A stretch of DNA of 64,000 nucleotides from Acidimicrobiales bacterium (GCA_025463985.1 JAODBM010000207.1:1-64000), one strand, 5' to 3'; shown: positions 35,040 through 42,563, numbered from the stretch's first letter. Program-made: numbers and translations. Notes: generated by a model not told the origin, from the letters alone.

Positions 35040-35576
35040 ATGCGCACTTTCCCCCTCCGCCGGGCCCTCGGCGTCGCGACGCTCGTGCTCGCCAGCACCG
35101 TCGCCGTTGCCCCGGCAGCCAGCGCCCACTCGGCCGCACCCCGCTGTGGCCGCAGCTGGGACAGCCTCCCCAAGATGAACCCGGGCATGAGCTCGGGGCT
35201 GATCATCGACGAGCAGGTGAGCCAGGAACGCTGCTACGACCGGTTGACGTTCGTCGTCTACGGCAGGGTCGCCGGGTACTCGGCCCAGTACACGGACCGC
35301 GTGAACTACGCGGGCACGCCGTTCGCGATGCCGCTGCGCGGCGCGGCGATCATCCACCTGCGCGTCGCGTCGAGCGTTCTGCCGCGCCTTGCGTTCGTCG
35401 GCGATGAGCTGCAGCCGGTCGTCGGCTTCCGCACGTTCCGGCAGCTGCGCTACGCGGGCAGCGCCGGTGGCGTCGCCGACTACGGCATCGGGCTGCGCTC
35501 CGAGCTGCCGTTCCGCGTGCTCCTGGTCCCAGGCGGGGTGGTCTCGTACCTCGTGCTCGACGTCGGGCACTCCTGA
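35040..35576 (+). CDS. secreted AMIN-like domain protein, copy 1
   Basis: A 178-aa secreted protein. Residues 1-29 form a signal peptide (arginines, then a hydrophobic Ala/Val/Leu stretch and cleavage near ASA-HS). The mature part has Cys36 and Cys62 (probably a disulfide) and the pattern CYDRLTFVVYGRVAGYSAQY, typical of actinobacterial AMIN-like domains of unknown function. It is a tandem paralogue of the next gene, sharing GTPFAMPLRGAA and the late FRQL-YAGS block. The ribosome binding site AAAGGAG is strong. Confidence 0.8.
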   Translation: MRTFPLRRALGVATLVLASTVAVAPAASAHSAAPRCGRSWDSLPKMNPGMSSGLIIDEQVSQERCYDRLTFVVYGRVAGYSAQYTDRVNYAGTPFAMPLRGAAIIHLRVASSVLPRLAFVGDELQPVVGFRTFRQLRYAGSAGGVADYGIGLRSELPFRVLLVPGGVVSYLVLDVGHS

Positions 35577-35580
35577 TCGC

Positions 35581-35602
35581 GCGGGCCCGGTTGCGGGCCC
35601 GC
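35581..35602 (+). terminator. hairpin after AMIN-like copy 1
   Basis: A perfect 9-bp stem GCGGGCCCG/CGGGCCCGC with loop GTTG, a few bases after the stop. Confidence 0.6.
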
Positions 35603-35612
35603 ACGGCCATGG

Positions 35613-35642
35613 GTGGGGTGGCGGGGCCTCCCGCCACCCCAC
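35613..35642 (+). terminator. second, stronger hairpin after AMIN-like copy 1
   Basis: A perfect 13-bp stem (35613-35625 with 35630-35642) and loop GCCT. With the hairpin just upstream it should separate the two paralogues into independent transcripts. Confidence 0.7.
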
Positions 35643-35677
35643 GGCGAGCCCGGGCGCGGCCGGCGGCCGGACGCCGC

Positions 35678-35824
35678 GTGGTCCAGGCGAATGAAAGATC
35701 CGGTCAGCAGGCACCAGCCCTCCCGAAAGGTCCAGCACTTCGGTGAGGCTTCGCCAGCGCAGGGGAACGTCTCCCGTCCGGGACGGCGCTCGCCATCCCG
35801 TTGGACGGACAAAGGAGTCCCGAC
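35678..35824 (+). promoter_or_regulatory. conserved leader of the second AMIN-like gene
   Basis: The second copy of the leader described at 34891, beginning 147 bases before the ATG (149 in copy 1). It keeps the GAAAGATCCGGTCAGCAGG core, a later CCGAAAGG and CTTCGGTGA element and the ACAAAGGAGTCC ribosome binding site. Confidence 0.6.
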
Positions 35825-36364
35825 ATGCGCACACGAACCATGCACCGAACGATCGCGGTGGCGACGCTGGCACTGGCCAGCAGCCTCACGGTCGCTCCGG
35901 CCGCCGGCGCTCATACCGCAGCCGCCCCCTGCAGCATCGGCTGGGGGTCGCTGGGCAAGGCGCAGGCAGGCCACACGACGGGCCAGATCGTCGCCCACGG
36001 AGCGTCCCAGTCGGCGTGCTACGACCGCTTCATGATCCAGGTCCGCGGCCAGGTGACCGGCTACTACGCCCGCTACGCGAGCGAGGTCGACTACGTGGGC
36101 ACGCCGTTCGCGATGCCGCTGCGCGGCGCCGCGTTCATCCACCTGCAGGTGGCGTCGCGCCTGATGGCCGGCGTCGCCACGCTTGGCGGCGACCTGGCAC
36201 CGGTGCCCACCTACAGCGCGTTTCGGCAGCTGAGCTACGCCGGCAGCCAGGCGGGGCTCGTGCACTACGGCCTGGGCATGCGCGCTCGCCTGCCGTTCCG
36301 CATCACCGTGGTGCGCGGGATGATCTTCTCGTACCTGGTGGTCGACGTCGCGCACCACTGGTAG
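35825..36364 (+). CDS. secreted AMIN-like domain protein, copy 2
   Basis: A 179-aa secreted paralogue of copy 1. The signal peptide covers residues 1 to about 31 (cleavage near AGA-HT). Two cysteines are placed as in copy 1, with CYDRFMIQVRGQVTGYYARY as the core. I used the ATG at 35825, eight bases after AAAGGAG; an ATG at 35801 lies before that site. Only about half the mature residues match copy 1, so the duplication is not recent. The function is unknown; cell-surface binding is the family guess. Confidence 0.8.
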   Translation: MRTRTMHRTIAVATLALASSLTVAPAAGAHTAAAPCSIGWGSLGKAQAGHTTGQIVAHGASQSACYDRFMIQVRGQVTGYYARYASEVDYVGTPFAMPLRGAAFIHLQVASRLMAGVATLGGDLAPVPTYSAFRQLSYAGSQAGLVHYGLGMRARLPFRITVVRGMIFSYLVVDVAHHW

Positions 36365-36380
36365 CCCGAGGGGCGCCACC

Positions 36381-36396
36381 TCGAACGTCTGTTCGA
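36381..36396. promoter_or_regulatory. SOS (LexA) box
   Basis: TCGAACGTCTGTTCGA is a perfect match to the actinobacterial/Gram-positive LexA site TCGAAC-N4-GTTCGA. It touches the -10 hexamer of the radical SAM gene, so LexA binding would block the promoter. Confidence 0.88.
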
Positions 36397-36402
36397 TAGG
36401 GT
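36397..36402 (+). promoter_or_regulatory. -10 hexamer TAGGGT of the radical SAM gene (leaderless)
   Basis: TAGGGT directly follows the SOS box and ends seven bases before the ATG at 36410. Confidence 0.6.
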
Positions 36403-36409
36403 GGCGGGC

Positions 36410-37498
36410 ATGGCGCCCCGCCACCCTCCCGAAGGGCCCGCCCAGCTGCGCTGGGATCTCGCCGACCAGCCTGCGGCGCAGGGCGCGTTGTTCGAGGCCG
36501 TGGAGCGGGAGGTCGGTCGCGGCGAGTTCCGGGGCATGGAGTTCATGCACGTCCATGCCCGCCGCATCCTCAACGAGGTCAAGGGCGGCGGCGAGTCGCC
36601 GCGGTTCCCCTTCCGCTGGACGATCAACGCCTACCGCGGCTGCAGCCATGCCTGCACGTACTGCTTCGCGCGGCCCACGCATGCCTATCTGGGGCTGGGC
36701 ATCGGGGCGGACTTCGATCAGCGGGTGGTGGTGAAGGTCAACGCGGTCGAGCGGCTGCGGGCCGAGCTCAACCCGGCGAGGTGGGGCGGCGAGCTGATCG
36801 CCATGGGCACCAACACCGATCCGTACCAGCGATGCGAGGGGAAGTACCGCCTGACGCGGGGCCTCGTTCGCACGCTCGTGGAGGCGGGCAACCCGTTCTC
36901 GATCCTCACGAAGTCCACGCTCGTGCTGCGCGACCTCGATCTGCTGGCCGAGGCGGCCCGCAGCTCCATCGTGCGCGTGAACCTGTCGATCGGCACGCTC
37001 GACGAGGACGTGTGGCGCGAGACCGAGCCCGGCACGCCCCACCCGCGCCAGCGGCTGCAGGCGGTCGAGCGGCTCAACGCGGCCGGGGTGCCGTGCGGCG
37101 TCCTCGTCGCTCCGGTGCTTCCAGGGCTCTCGGACGCTCCCGAGCAGCTCGAGGCCGTGGCGCGCGCCTGCGTCGAGGCGGGTGCGGTCTCCGTGTCCAC
37201 GGTGCTGCTCCACCTGCGGCCCGGCGTCCGTGAGCACTTCATGGACCGCCTCGGCGCGCGGCATCCCGATCTCCTGCCCCGCTACGAGCGGCTCTACCGC
37301 CGGGCCGACGCGCCGAAGCACGAGCGCCAGCGCGTCGGTGCCCTTGTCCAAGCCGCCGTGCGCGCCGCCGGTGGGCTGCCGGCGCCGCGCCTCGATCCGG
37401 AGCACCTCGTCGGGCGGCCGCCCCAAGCCCGCGCCGTTCCCGTGGCCTCCCCGCGGCGCACCACCCGGCCGGCCGAGCAGCTCGGCCTGGGCCTCTGA
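36410..37498 (+). CDS. Rv2578c-family radical SAM protein, SOS-controlled
   Basis: A 362-aa radical SAM protein of the actinobacterial Rv2578c family, distantly related to spore photoproduct lyase. The cluster-binding CxxxCxxC is Cys78, Cys82 and Cys85 in RGCSHACTYCFARP. GTNTDPYQRCEGKYRLTRG and ILTKSTLVLRD follow. The ATG at 36410 is fixed by the promoter; a GTG at 36401 lies inside the -10 element. The SOS box implies a DNA-damage function, but the reaction is not known to me. Confidence 0.9.
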   Translation: MAPRHPPEGPAQLRWDLADQPAAQGALFEAVEREVGRGEFRGMEFMHVHARRILNEVKGGGESPRFPFRWTINAYRGCSHACTYCFARPTHAYLGLGIGADFDQRVVVKVNAVERLRAELNPARWGGELIAMGTNTDPYQRCEGKYRLTRGLVRTLVEAGNPFSILTKSTLVLRDLDLLAEAARSSIVRVNLSIGTLDEDVWRETEPGTPHPRQRLQAVERLNAAGVPCGVLVAPVLPGLSDAPEQLEAVARACVEAGAVSVSTVLLHLRPGVREHFMDRLGARHPDLLPRYERLYRRADAPKHERQRVGALVQAAVRAAGGLPAPRLDPEHLVGRPPQARAVPVASPRRTTRPAEQLGLGL

Positions 37499-37522
37499 CG
37501 GCGATATTCTCCTTAAATCCGA

Positions 37523-37550
37523 TTGACTAGGTCATCTATAGCGGTAGGCT
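37523..37550 (+). promoter_or_regulatory. promoter of the cysteine dioxygenase leader
   Basis: -35 TTGACT (37523-37528), a 16-base spacer and -10 TAGGCT (37545-37550), in an unusually AT-rich stretch. The -10 ends five bases before the ATG of the small leader ORF at 37556. Confidence 0.6.
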
Positions 37551-37555
37551 GGCTT

Positions 37556-37654
37556 ATGCGGATCACCAACGACAGGTGGAGCGAGCCCTCCGGCGACTCC
37601 GGCGGCTCCTGCGACGAGCGCTGTCGGCTCAGCCGGCTCGTCCATCCGGCCTGA
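37556..37654 (+). CDS. putative cysteine-sensing leader peptide
   Basis: A 32-codon ORF (starts MRITNDRW, ends LSRLVHPA) directly under a good promoter and 38 bases before the cysteine dioxygenase gene. It contains two cysteine codons five residues apart (SCDERCRL) and several serines. Short Cys-containing leader ORFs upstream of sulfur genes are known in actinobacteria and act by translation-coupled attenuation. Its role here is inferred from position and content. Confidence 0.55.
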   Translation: MRITNDRWSEPSGDSGGSCDERCRLSRLVHPA

Positions 37655-37692
37655 GGGCCGTCCCGTCGTCGCCGATCGCTGGAGGTTCCCCT

Positions 37693-38274
37693 GTGTCTCA
37701 CCTGTTCCTGGCTGCCGTCCACCCCGGTCACCCGCTCAGCGACGCCGGAAGCCGAGCGGCGCCGACCGTTCGTCCCGCGCTGCTCGCCGACGTGGTCGAC
37801 GGCTTGGCCCGGGCCCACCCCCTCTGGCGGCCGCTGGTGCACCACGATGCCGACCGCCGGACGGCCCGCCGATTGATCGCGACCGAGGCGTACGAGGTCT
37901 GGCTGCTCGGCTGGACGTCGGGCCAGGGGGTCGACCTCCACGACCACGGTGGCTCTCACGCCGCGTTCCGGGTGGTCGAAGGGGAGCTGACCGAGATCGA
38001 GTGGACACCCGGCGGCATCGTCCGCCATCGGCTGCGGGTCGGCGCGACGCGGCGATCCCCAGCGGGGAGCGTGCACGACGTCGTGAACCAGTCGCCGAGC
38101 GCGGCGACCAGCATCCACGCCTACTCGCCGCCCCTCTCGTCGATGACCTTCTACGATCCGGTCGACGGCCAGCCCGTGCGCCGGGAGGCCGTGGCGCCCG
38201 CGCTGCCGCTCTTCGACGCAGCAGCCGTCGGGCGCCTGCTGCACCCAGCGGGGGACCGAAGCCGAGGAGTCTGA
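37693..38274 (+). CDS. cysteine dioxygenase (type I, cupin)
   Basis: A 193-aa cupin that oxidises cysteine to cysteine sulfinate with Fe(II). The first cupin motif is HDHGGSHAAFRVVEGELTE (His83, His85) and the second contains VHDVVNQ (His128), followed by SIHAYSPPLSSMTFYD as in actinobacterial members. GGAGG at 37681-37685 selects the GTG at 37693 over the longer frame from 37576. The rhodanese gene starts two bases after its stop. Confidence 0.87.
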   Translation: MSHLFLAAVHPGHPLSDAGSRAAPTVRPALLADVVDGLARAHPLWRPLVHHDADRRTARRLIATEAYEVWLLGWTSGQGVDLHDHGGSHAAFRVVEGELTEIEWTPGGIVRHRLRVGATRRSPAGSVHDVVNQSPSAATSIHAYSPPLSSMTFYDPVDGQPVRREAVAPALPLFDAAAVGRLLHPAGDRSRGV

Positions 38275-38275
38275 G

Positions 38276-38695
38276 ATGAGGGTCGAGCGCAGCGCCAGCG
38301 AACTGTCGCGGATCGCGGCCCGCCTCGCCGAGGTGCGCGAGCGACTGGATCGTGTGCCGCCCGAGCGGCTGGCGGTCGAGGTGGCGGCCGGCGCGCTGGT
38401 CGTCGACATCCGCCCCGTGACCGACCGCATCCGCCACGGTGCGTTGCCCGGTGCGGTCGCGGTCGACCGCAACGTCCTCGAGTGGCGGCTCGACCCGACC
38501 AGCCCCGACCGCCTCGCAACGGTCAACGACCGGCTCGATCGTCGGATCATCGTGGTCTGCAACGACGGCTACGCCTCCAGCCTGGCGGCGGTGCAGCTGC
38601 AGGACATCGGCCTGACCGGCGCGACCGACCTCGAGGGCGGCTACCACGCGTGGCGCACCCACGTCGCGGCCCCCGCCGCGACCGGCACGCCCTAG
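38276..38695 (+). CDS. rhodanese-like sulfurtransferase
   Basis: A 139-aa single rhodanese domain. The N-terminal VDIRPVTDRIRHGALPGAV and the active loop VVCNDGYASSLAA (Cys95) are clear, and LEGGYHAW is the typical C-terminal block. Encoded just after cysteine dioxygenase, it probably handles sulfane sulfur released during cysteine breakdown. The small gap implies co-translation. Confidence 0.9.
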   Translation: MRVERSASELSRIAARLAEVRERLDRVPPERLAVEVAAGALVVDIRPVTDRIRHGALPGAVAVDRNVLEWRLDPTSPDRLATVNDRLDRRIIVVCNDGYASSLAAVQLQDIGLTGATDLEGGYHAWRTHVAAPAATGTP

Positions 38696-38741
38696 CCCAC
38701 GGCGGCGCGGCCCCGAGCCCGCACCCGCCATGCTTGACCCC

Positions 38742-39392
38742 ATGGCACGCGATCTCCCGACCATGCGCACCGCCTACGAGCACGGCGTGCTGCGTCGCGC
38801 CGACCTGGCCGCCGATCCGATCGACCAGTTCGGCACCTGGTTCGACCAGTGGACGGCAACCGCGCCCTTCGACGCCGCCGCGGTCGTGCTGGCCACCGCA
38901 GACGCCGTCGGCCGCCCCTCCGCCCGCTACGTCCTCTGCCGCGGGGTCGACGCCCGCGGGTTCGTCTTCTACACGAACGAGACGAGCCGCAAGGCCGAGG
39001 AGCTGGCCACCAACCCGCACGCCGCGCTCTGCTTCGGCTGGCTCGAGCAGGCCCGGCAGGTGCGGGTCGAGGGGCGGGTGGCGCCCGTCTCCGATGCCGA
39101 GGCCGACGCCTACTGGGTGAGCCGCCCCCGGGGCAGCCAGCTCGGAGCGTGGGCCTCCGACCAGAGCGAGGTGCTCGCCGGCCGCGACGACCTCGAGCGC
39201 CAGCTGGCCGAGGCCACGGCGAGGTTCGACGGCGGCGACGTGCCCCGCCCCGCGCACTGGGGCGGCTATCGGGTCGAGCACGACGCCGTCGAGTTCTGGC
39301 AAGGGCGGGCCGACCGGCTGCACGACCGGTTCCGCTACACCAGGGACGAGATCGAACCCGCCGCCTGGCGCATCGACCGCCTCGCGCCCTGA
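38742..39392 (+). CDS. pdxH: pyridoxamine 5'-phosphate oxidase
   Basis: FMN enzyme that makes pyridoxal 5'-phosphate; 216 aa. RYVLCRGVDARGFVFYTNETSRKAEEL, then VEGRVAPVS and the C-terminal SRPRGSQLGAWAS and EFWQGRADRLHDRFRY are diagnostic. I prefer the ATG at 38742 to the one at 38730 because homologues start near LPTMRTAYEHG and CATGCT, a -10-like hexamer, lies seven bases upstream. It supplies the cofactor for amino-acid metabolism in general. Confidence 0.93.
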   Translation: MARDLPTMRTAYEHGVLRRADLAADPIDQFGTWFDQWTATAPFDAAAVVLATADAVGRPSARYVLCRGVDARGFVFYTNETSRKAEELATNPHAALCFGWLEQARQVRVEGRVAPVSDAEADAYWVSRPRGSQLGAWASDQSEVLAGRDDLERQLAEATARFDGGDVPRPAHWGGYRVEHDAVEFWQGRADRLHDRFRYTRDEIEPAAWRIDRLAP

Positions 39393-39417
39393 CGGCCCGC
39401 GTGCCGCCCCGGCCGGC

Positions 39418-40320
39418 CTAGCGGAGGCTGCGGTCGGGCTCGGGCGGGTCGCTGGCGTCGGTGCTCGCGGGGCTGCGCAGCAACGCGACGAGCACGACCG
39501 CGACGACGAGCAGTGCCAGCACGAGCCCGATGCGCACGGCACCGACTCGCGTGACCCATCCGGTGATGTCGCTCGACAATGACGACACGGCATCGACGGG
39601 CGCCGAGCCCTGCGGCACCGATCCCCGGCGGCTGGTCGTGCGGATCTCGACGATGCCGTACCAGGCCAGGTAGCCGCCCATCAGCACCATGATCGCCCCC
39701 GCTGCCCGCTGCACGTAGGGGAGCGACCGGCGCAGCCCGCGCAGCAACCCCTGGCGCGCGGTGGCCAGCGCCACGGTCAGCGCGATGAGCAAGACCGCCA
39801 TGCCCAGCGCGTACGCCATGAACGTGGCGATCCCGGCGATCACGCTCGACCGGCTGAAGGTCTGGGTGACGACCACGCTGAACGGGCCGAGCGTGCAGGA
39901 CAGCGAGGCCACGGCATAGGACAACCCGAAGCCGAACATCGACCAGAGGCCCCGGTCGTGGCCGCCGCGGCCGAGGTGGGGCACGGCCAGCCGGGGCTCC
40001 CAGCCCAGGATGAACGCGGCGCCGGCGGCCACCAAGACCATCCCGATCACCACGGTGATCCACGGCGAGGCACGGGTGACGCTCAACGACGTCCACGAGA
40101 TGAGCGCGCCGGCGACCCCGAAGAGGACGGCGAAGCCCGCCGACACGACCCCGCCGACCACGAGCGCCCGCACCACACCCACCGCGGGCGGCGCATCGTC
40201 GCCGGTGCGCTCGATGCCGAGGAAGTACGACAGGTAGGCGGGCAGCATCGCGAACCCGCAGGGGTTCACCGCGGCCACCATCCCCGCGGTGAAGGCGAGG
40301 GTCAGGGGAGCGTCGATCAC
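39418..40320 (-). CDS. CcdA/DsbD-type thiol transporter
   Basis: A 300-aa membrane protein with about seven segments that carries reducing equivalents across the membrane. The two redox cysteines are Cys21 in NPCGFAMLP and Cys142 in LSCTLGPF. It uses a GTG start one base after the TlpA stop, so the two are co-translated; they probably supply reduced thiols for cytochrome c or oxidase assembly. Confidence 0.92.
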   Translation of the reverse strand: MIDAPLTLAFTAGMVAAVNPCGFAMLPAYLSYFLGIERTGDDAPPAVGVVRALVVGGVVSAGFAVLFGVAGALISWTSLSVTRASPWITVVIGMVLVAAGAAFILGWEPRLAVPHLGRGGHDRGLWSMFGFGLSYAVASLSCTLGPFSVVVTQTFSRSSVIAGIATFMAYALGMAVLLIALTVALATARQGLLRGLRRSLPYVQRAAGAIMVLMGGYLAWYGIVEIRTTSRRGSVPQGSAPVDAVSSLSSDITGWVTRVGAVRIGLVLALLVVAVVLVALLRSPASTDASDPPEPDRSLR

Positions 40321-40321
40321 C

Positions 40322-40951
40322 TCAGCGCAGCAGCTTCTCGGCGACCACGCGCTCGAGCTCGGCCTCGCTGAGCGCTCCGGTGTGCGAGGCCACGACGTGA
40401 CCCTTGGCGTCGATGAGCAGTGTCGTGGGCAGGCCGACGGCCTCGGCGGCGCGGGCGAAGCTGCCCGCCCGGTCCTGCAGCGCCCGGTAGGTCACGCCCG
40501 TGCGGCGCAGCATGGCGCGGCCGTCGCTGGTCTGGTCCTGCACGTCCACGCCCACGAACGTGACCCGGCCCTTGAGCCGCTGGTGGACCCGCTCGAGCGC
40601 GGGCATCTCGGTGATGCAGGTCGGGCAGGTCGACGACCAGAGGTTCACGACGAGCGGCGTGCCGACCGAGCCGGCGAGGGTCGTGGGCTTGTCGTCGAAC
40701 GTGGTGAGCGGCGCGTGCAGCGCGCCGTCGGGGTTCGGGGTGCTGAGCGATCCCTGGGGCGCCGCGCTGGTGCGGTCGTGGCCGACGAGGTGGTCGGCGA
40801 CCAGCCCGGCCACGATCGCGGCGAGGAGCGCCGCACAGATGCAGATGCCGAGCGTGCGCCGGTCGAGCCGCCGCTGGCGGGTGCTGCTCGTGGGCGGGCC
40901 GGCGGCGCCAGGGGCCGCGCCGGCCGCCGGGCTCTCGGAGTCGGAGGACAT
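40322..40951 (-). CDS. TlpA-like thioredoxin-fold protein
   Basis: A 209-aa thiol-disulfide reductase anchored by one membrane segment (residues about 35-55). The active site is STCPTC (Cys109, Cys112), a CPTC variant instead of the usual CGPC, in VVNLWSSTCPTCITEMPAL. The cis-Pro loop is VGLPTTLLID. It pairs with the CcdA-like protein downstream and should act outside the membrane. Confidence 0.9.
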   Translation of the reverse strand: MSSDSESPAAGAAPGAAGPPTSSTRQRRLDRRTLGICICAALLAAIVAGLVADHLVGHDRTSAAPQGSLSTPNPDGALHAPLTTFDDKPTTLAGSVGTPLVVNLWSSTCPTCITEMPALERVHQRLKGRVTFVGVDVQDQTSDGRAMLRRTGVTYRALQDRAGSFARAAEAVGLPTTLLIDAKGHVVASHTGALSEAELERVVAEKLLR

Positions 40952-41101
40952 GGCGCTCCGACGGTACCGTCCGCGCCGGAACGTGCGCCCATCGACGGTG
41001 GCGTTTGGACCGCCGGCAGGCCGAGGCTCAGGAGCGAAGCGGATCCCTTCACTTCGACTGTCACCTCGGCCTGCCCTTGGCGGTTTGACCGGTTCCGTCC
41101 C

Positions 41102-41452
41102 CTACGCCGTGCGCAGGTGCTCGGGGATCGGGATGTCGGGCAGCTGGTCCTCGGGCCGCGGCACCTTTGGGGGCCGGCCCCGGCGGCGCTTCTGGCTGAG
41201 GATGTGGCCGTTCAGGAAGAGCTGACCGCCCCAGACGCCCCACGGCTCGCGGCGCACCATGGCTCCCTGGAGGCACGGGGCCAGCGCGGGGCAGTCGGCG
41301 CAGATGCGCTTCGCGGCCGCGATGTCCTGCATCTCCTCGGAGAAGAAGAGCCCGGCCAGGCCGGCATCGCCCGTGTTGCACGAGGCAGCGGCCCACCAGG
41401 ATCGGTCGTCCTCGTCGAACTCTCGGTTGTCGTCCTCCGGTGCGATCAGCAT
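41102..41452 (-). CDS. whiB7: WhiB7-like transcription factor
   Basis: A 116-aa WhiB-family [4Fe-4S] regulator. The four cluster cysteines are Cys25, Cys51, Cys54 and Cys60; EPWGVWGG (69-76) is the sigma-contacting turn, and RGRPPK (91-96) is an AT-hook. EPWGVWGG plus a nearby AT-hook is the WhiB7 pattern; WhiB7 activates intrinsic antibiotic resistance genes together with SigA. The long leader with a uORF and terminator supports this. The C-terminal tail after the AT-hook is about 20 residues longer than in mycobacterial WhiB7. Confidence 0.8.
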   Translation of the reverse strand: MLIAPEDDNREFDEDDRSWWAAASCNTGDAGLAGLFFSEEMQDIAAAKRICADCPALAPCLQGAMVRREPWGVWGGQLFLNGHILSQKRRRGRPPKVPRPEDQLPDIPIPEHLRTA

Positions 41453-41603
41453 CGGAATCCCCTTCTGTGCAGGTTGCTCGGGTGTCGGGTCAGTGGATGG
41501 GACGTTGGAGGGGCTGGGTCGATGACCGGTGCGGGAAAAGCAGAAGGCCGCCGGGATGTCCCGGCGGCCTTCGGAGCTCTCGCTGCGATCTGGGCGGATG
41601 TGC
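41453..41603 (-). promoter_or_regulatory. whiB7 leader between uORF and start codon
   Basis: An untranslated segment after the uORF stop. It contains a terminator hairpin (41543-41572) and then about 90 bases to the whiB7 ATG. Confidence 0.65.
41530..41572 (-). terminator. attenuator hairpin in the whiB7 leader
   Basis: A perfect 13-14 bp stem (41543-41556 with 41559-41572) followed on the minus strand by CTGCTTTTCC, an intrinsic terminator. It lies inside the transcript, between the uORF and whiB7, so it should act as a premature terminator. Confidence 0.8.
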
Positions 41604-41813
41604 CTAGGTCGGAGCCTCCGATGGCCGGCTGGTGTGGTTGGCGCCGTGACGCTTCACCGACGGGGTGGCGAGGGTCGCGGTGGCGCCGAAGGCGGACATC
41701 GCGATCTCCTGCACGGCGAAGGTGCGCCAGGTGCCGGGGGCGACCGAACCGCAGAGCCGGCGCGCGTCGCCGACAGCCGGGCGATAGCCCTGGATGTCGA
41801 TCGGCGTGGTCAT
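41604..41813 (-). CDS. upstream ORF in the whiB7 leader
   Basis: A 69-codon ORF starting MTTPIDIQGYRPA with GAGGA upstream and ending 31 bases before the terminator hairpin. I do not recognise the peptide. Its place, between the promoter and an intrinsic terminator of a whiB7-like gene, matches the uORF-controlled attenuation known in mycobacteria and Streptomyces. It could instead be a small independent protein. Confidence 0.5.
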   Translation of the reverse strand: MTTPIDIQGYRPAVGDARRLCGSVAPGTWRTFAVQEIAMSAFGATATLATPSVKRHGANHTSRPSEAPT

Positions 41814-41880
41814 CTCGGCGTCCTCGTGGGTTCGGGTTCGAACGGTCCCCCGGGCGGGGAACCGGGGGCATCGCACCACG

Positions 41881-41935
41881 TCCCTATCGGGCCCGTCAAC
41901 CGAATAAGTGATGAAACCGACTTTTCTTGCGGGCG
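41881..41935 (-). promoter_or_regulatory. AT-rich promoter region of the whiB7 unit
   Basis: The minus strand has TTGACG (41894-41899) and TAGGGA (41881-41886) and, just upstream, a locally AT-rich block with GTTTCATCACTTATTC. WhiB7 proteins bind AT-rich DNA next to the -35 element through the AT-hook, so this could be an autoregulatory site. Confidence 0.45.
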
Positions 41936-41969
41936 TCCGCCGACGCCGGAGCGCTGTGGCCCGCCCCGG

Positions 41970-42557
41970 TCAGGTGCCCGTCGGTGCGGTGGTGGCCGCG
42001 GTCGGGGCGCCCTTGCCGTCGGCGCGAGGCACGAAAAGTCGATCGCGATAGAGGCGCAGCTCCCCGATGCTCTCGCGGATGTCGTCGAGGGCGCGGTGGG
42101 CGCTCGCCTTGCGCACCTGCTCCGCCAGCACCTCCGGATACCAGCGCTTGGCCAGCTCTTTGATGGTGGAGACGTCGACCGAGCGGTAGTGGAGGTAGTC
42201 CTCGATCTCGGGCAGGTAGGTGGCGAGGAAGCGCCGGTCCGTGCCGATCGAGTTGCCGCCGAGGGGGATCGTGCGGGGCTCGAGCACGTGCTCTTTGATG
42301 AACGCAAGGGTCTGCGCGCCCGCGTCGGCCAAGGTCACGGTCGACGCCTCGATCGCCGGGAGCAGCCCGCTGTGGGTGTGCATCTCGCGCACGACCGCGT
42401 CCATCTGCGCGAGCGCCTCGGCCGGCTGGTGCACGACGAGGTCGGGGCCTTCGGCCACGATCTCCAGGTCGTCGTCGGTCACGATCGTGGCGATCTCGAC
42501 GATGACGTGGCGTGCCGGGTCGAGCCCGGTCATCTCGAGGTCCATCCAGACGAGCAT
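41970..42557 (-). CDS. orn: oligoribonuclease
   Basis: A 3'-5' exonuclease for short RNAs (including pGpG from c-di-GMP breakdown); 195 aa. The DEDDh motifs are WMDLEMTGLD (Asp6, Glu8), LGGNSIGTDRRFL and HRALDDIRESI. YRSVDVSTIKELAKRW is typical of Orn. The ATG at 42557 is preceded by a leaderless -10. A GGDEF/EAL protein at 60442 may generate pGpG for it. Confidence 0.95.
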   Translation of the reverse strand: MLVWMDLEMTGLDPARHVIVEIATIVTDDDLEIVAEGPDLVVHQPAEALAQMDAVVREMHTHSGLLPAIEASTVTLADAGAQTLAFIKEHVLEPRTIPLGGNSIGTDRRFLATYLPEIEDYLHYRSVDVSTIKELAKRWYPEVLAEQVRKASAHRALDDIRESIGELRLYRDRLFVPRADGKGAPTAATTAPTGT

Positions 42558-42563
42558 CCGCCG

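Noticed and set aside
34891-35824. c-di-GMP (GEMM) riboswitch in the AMIN-like gene leaders
   Set aside because: A GAAA tetraloop-like element and a CTCCGG stretch are suggestive, but the flanking stems do not pair and the conserved core bases are absent.
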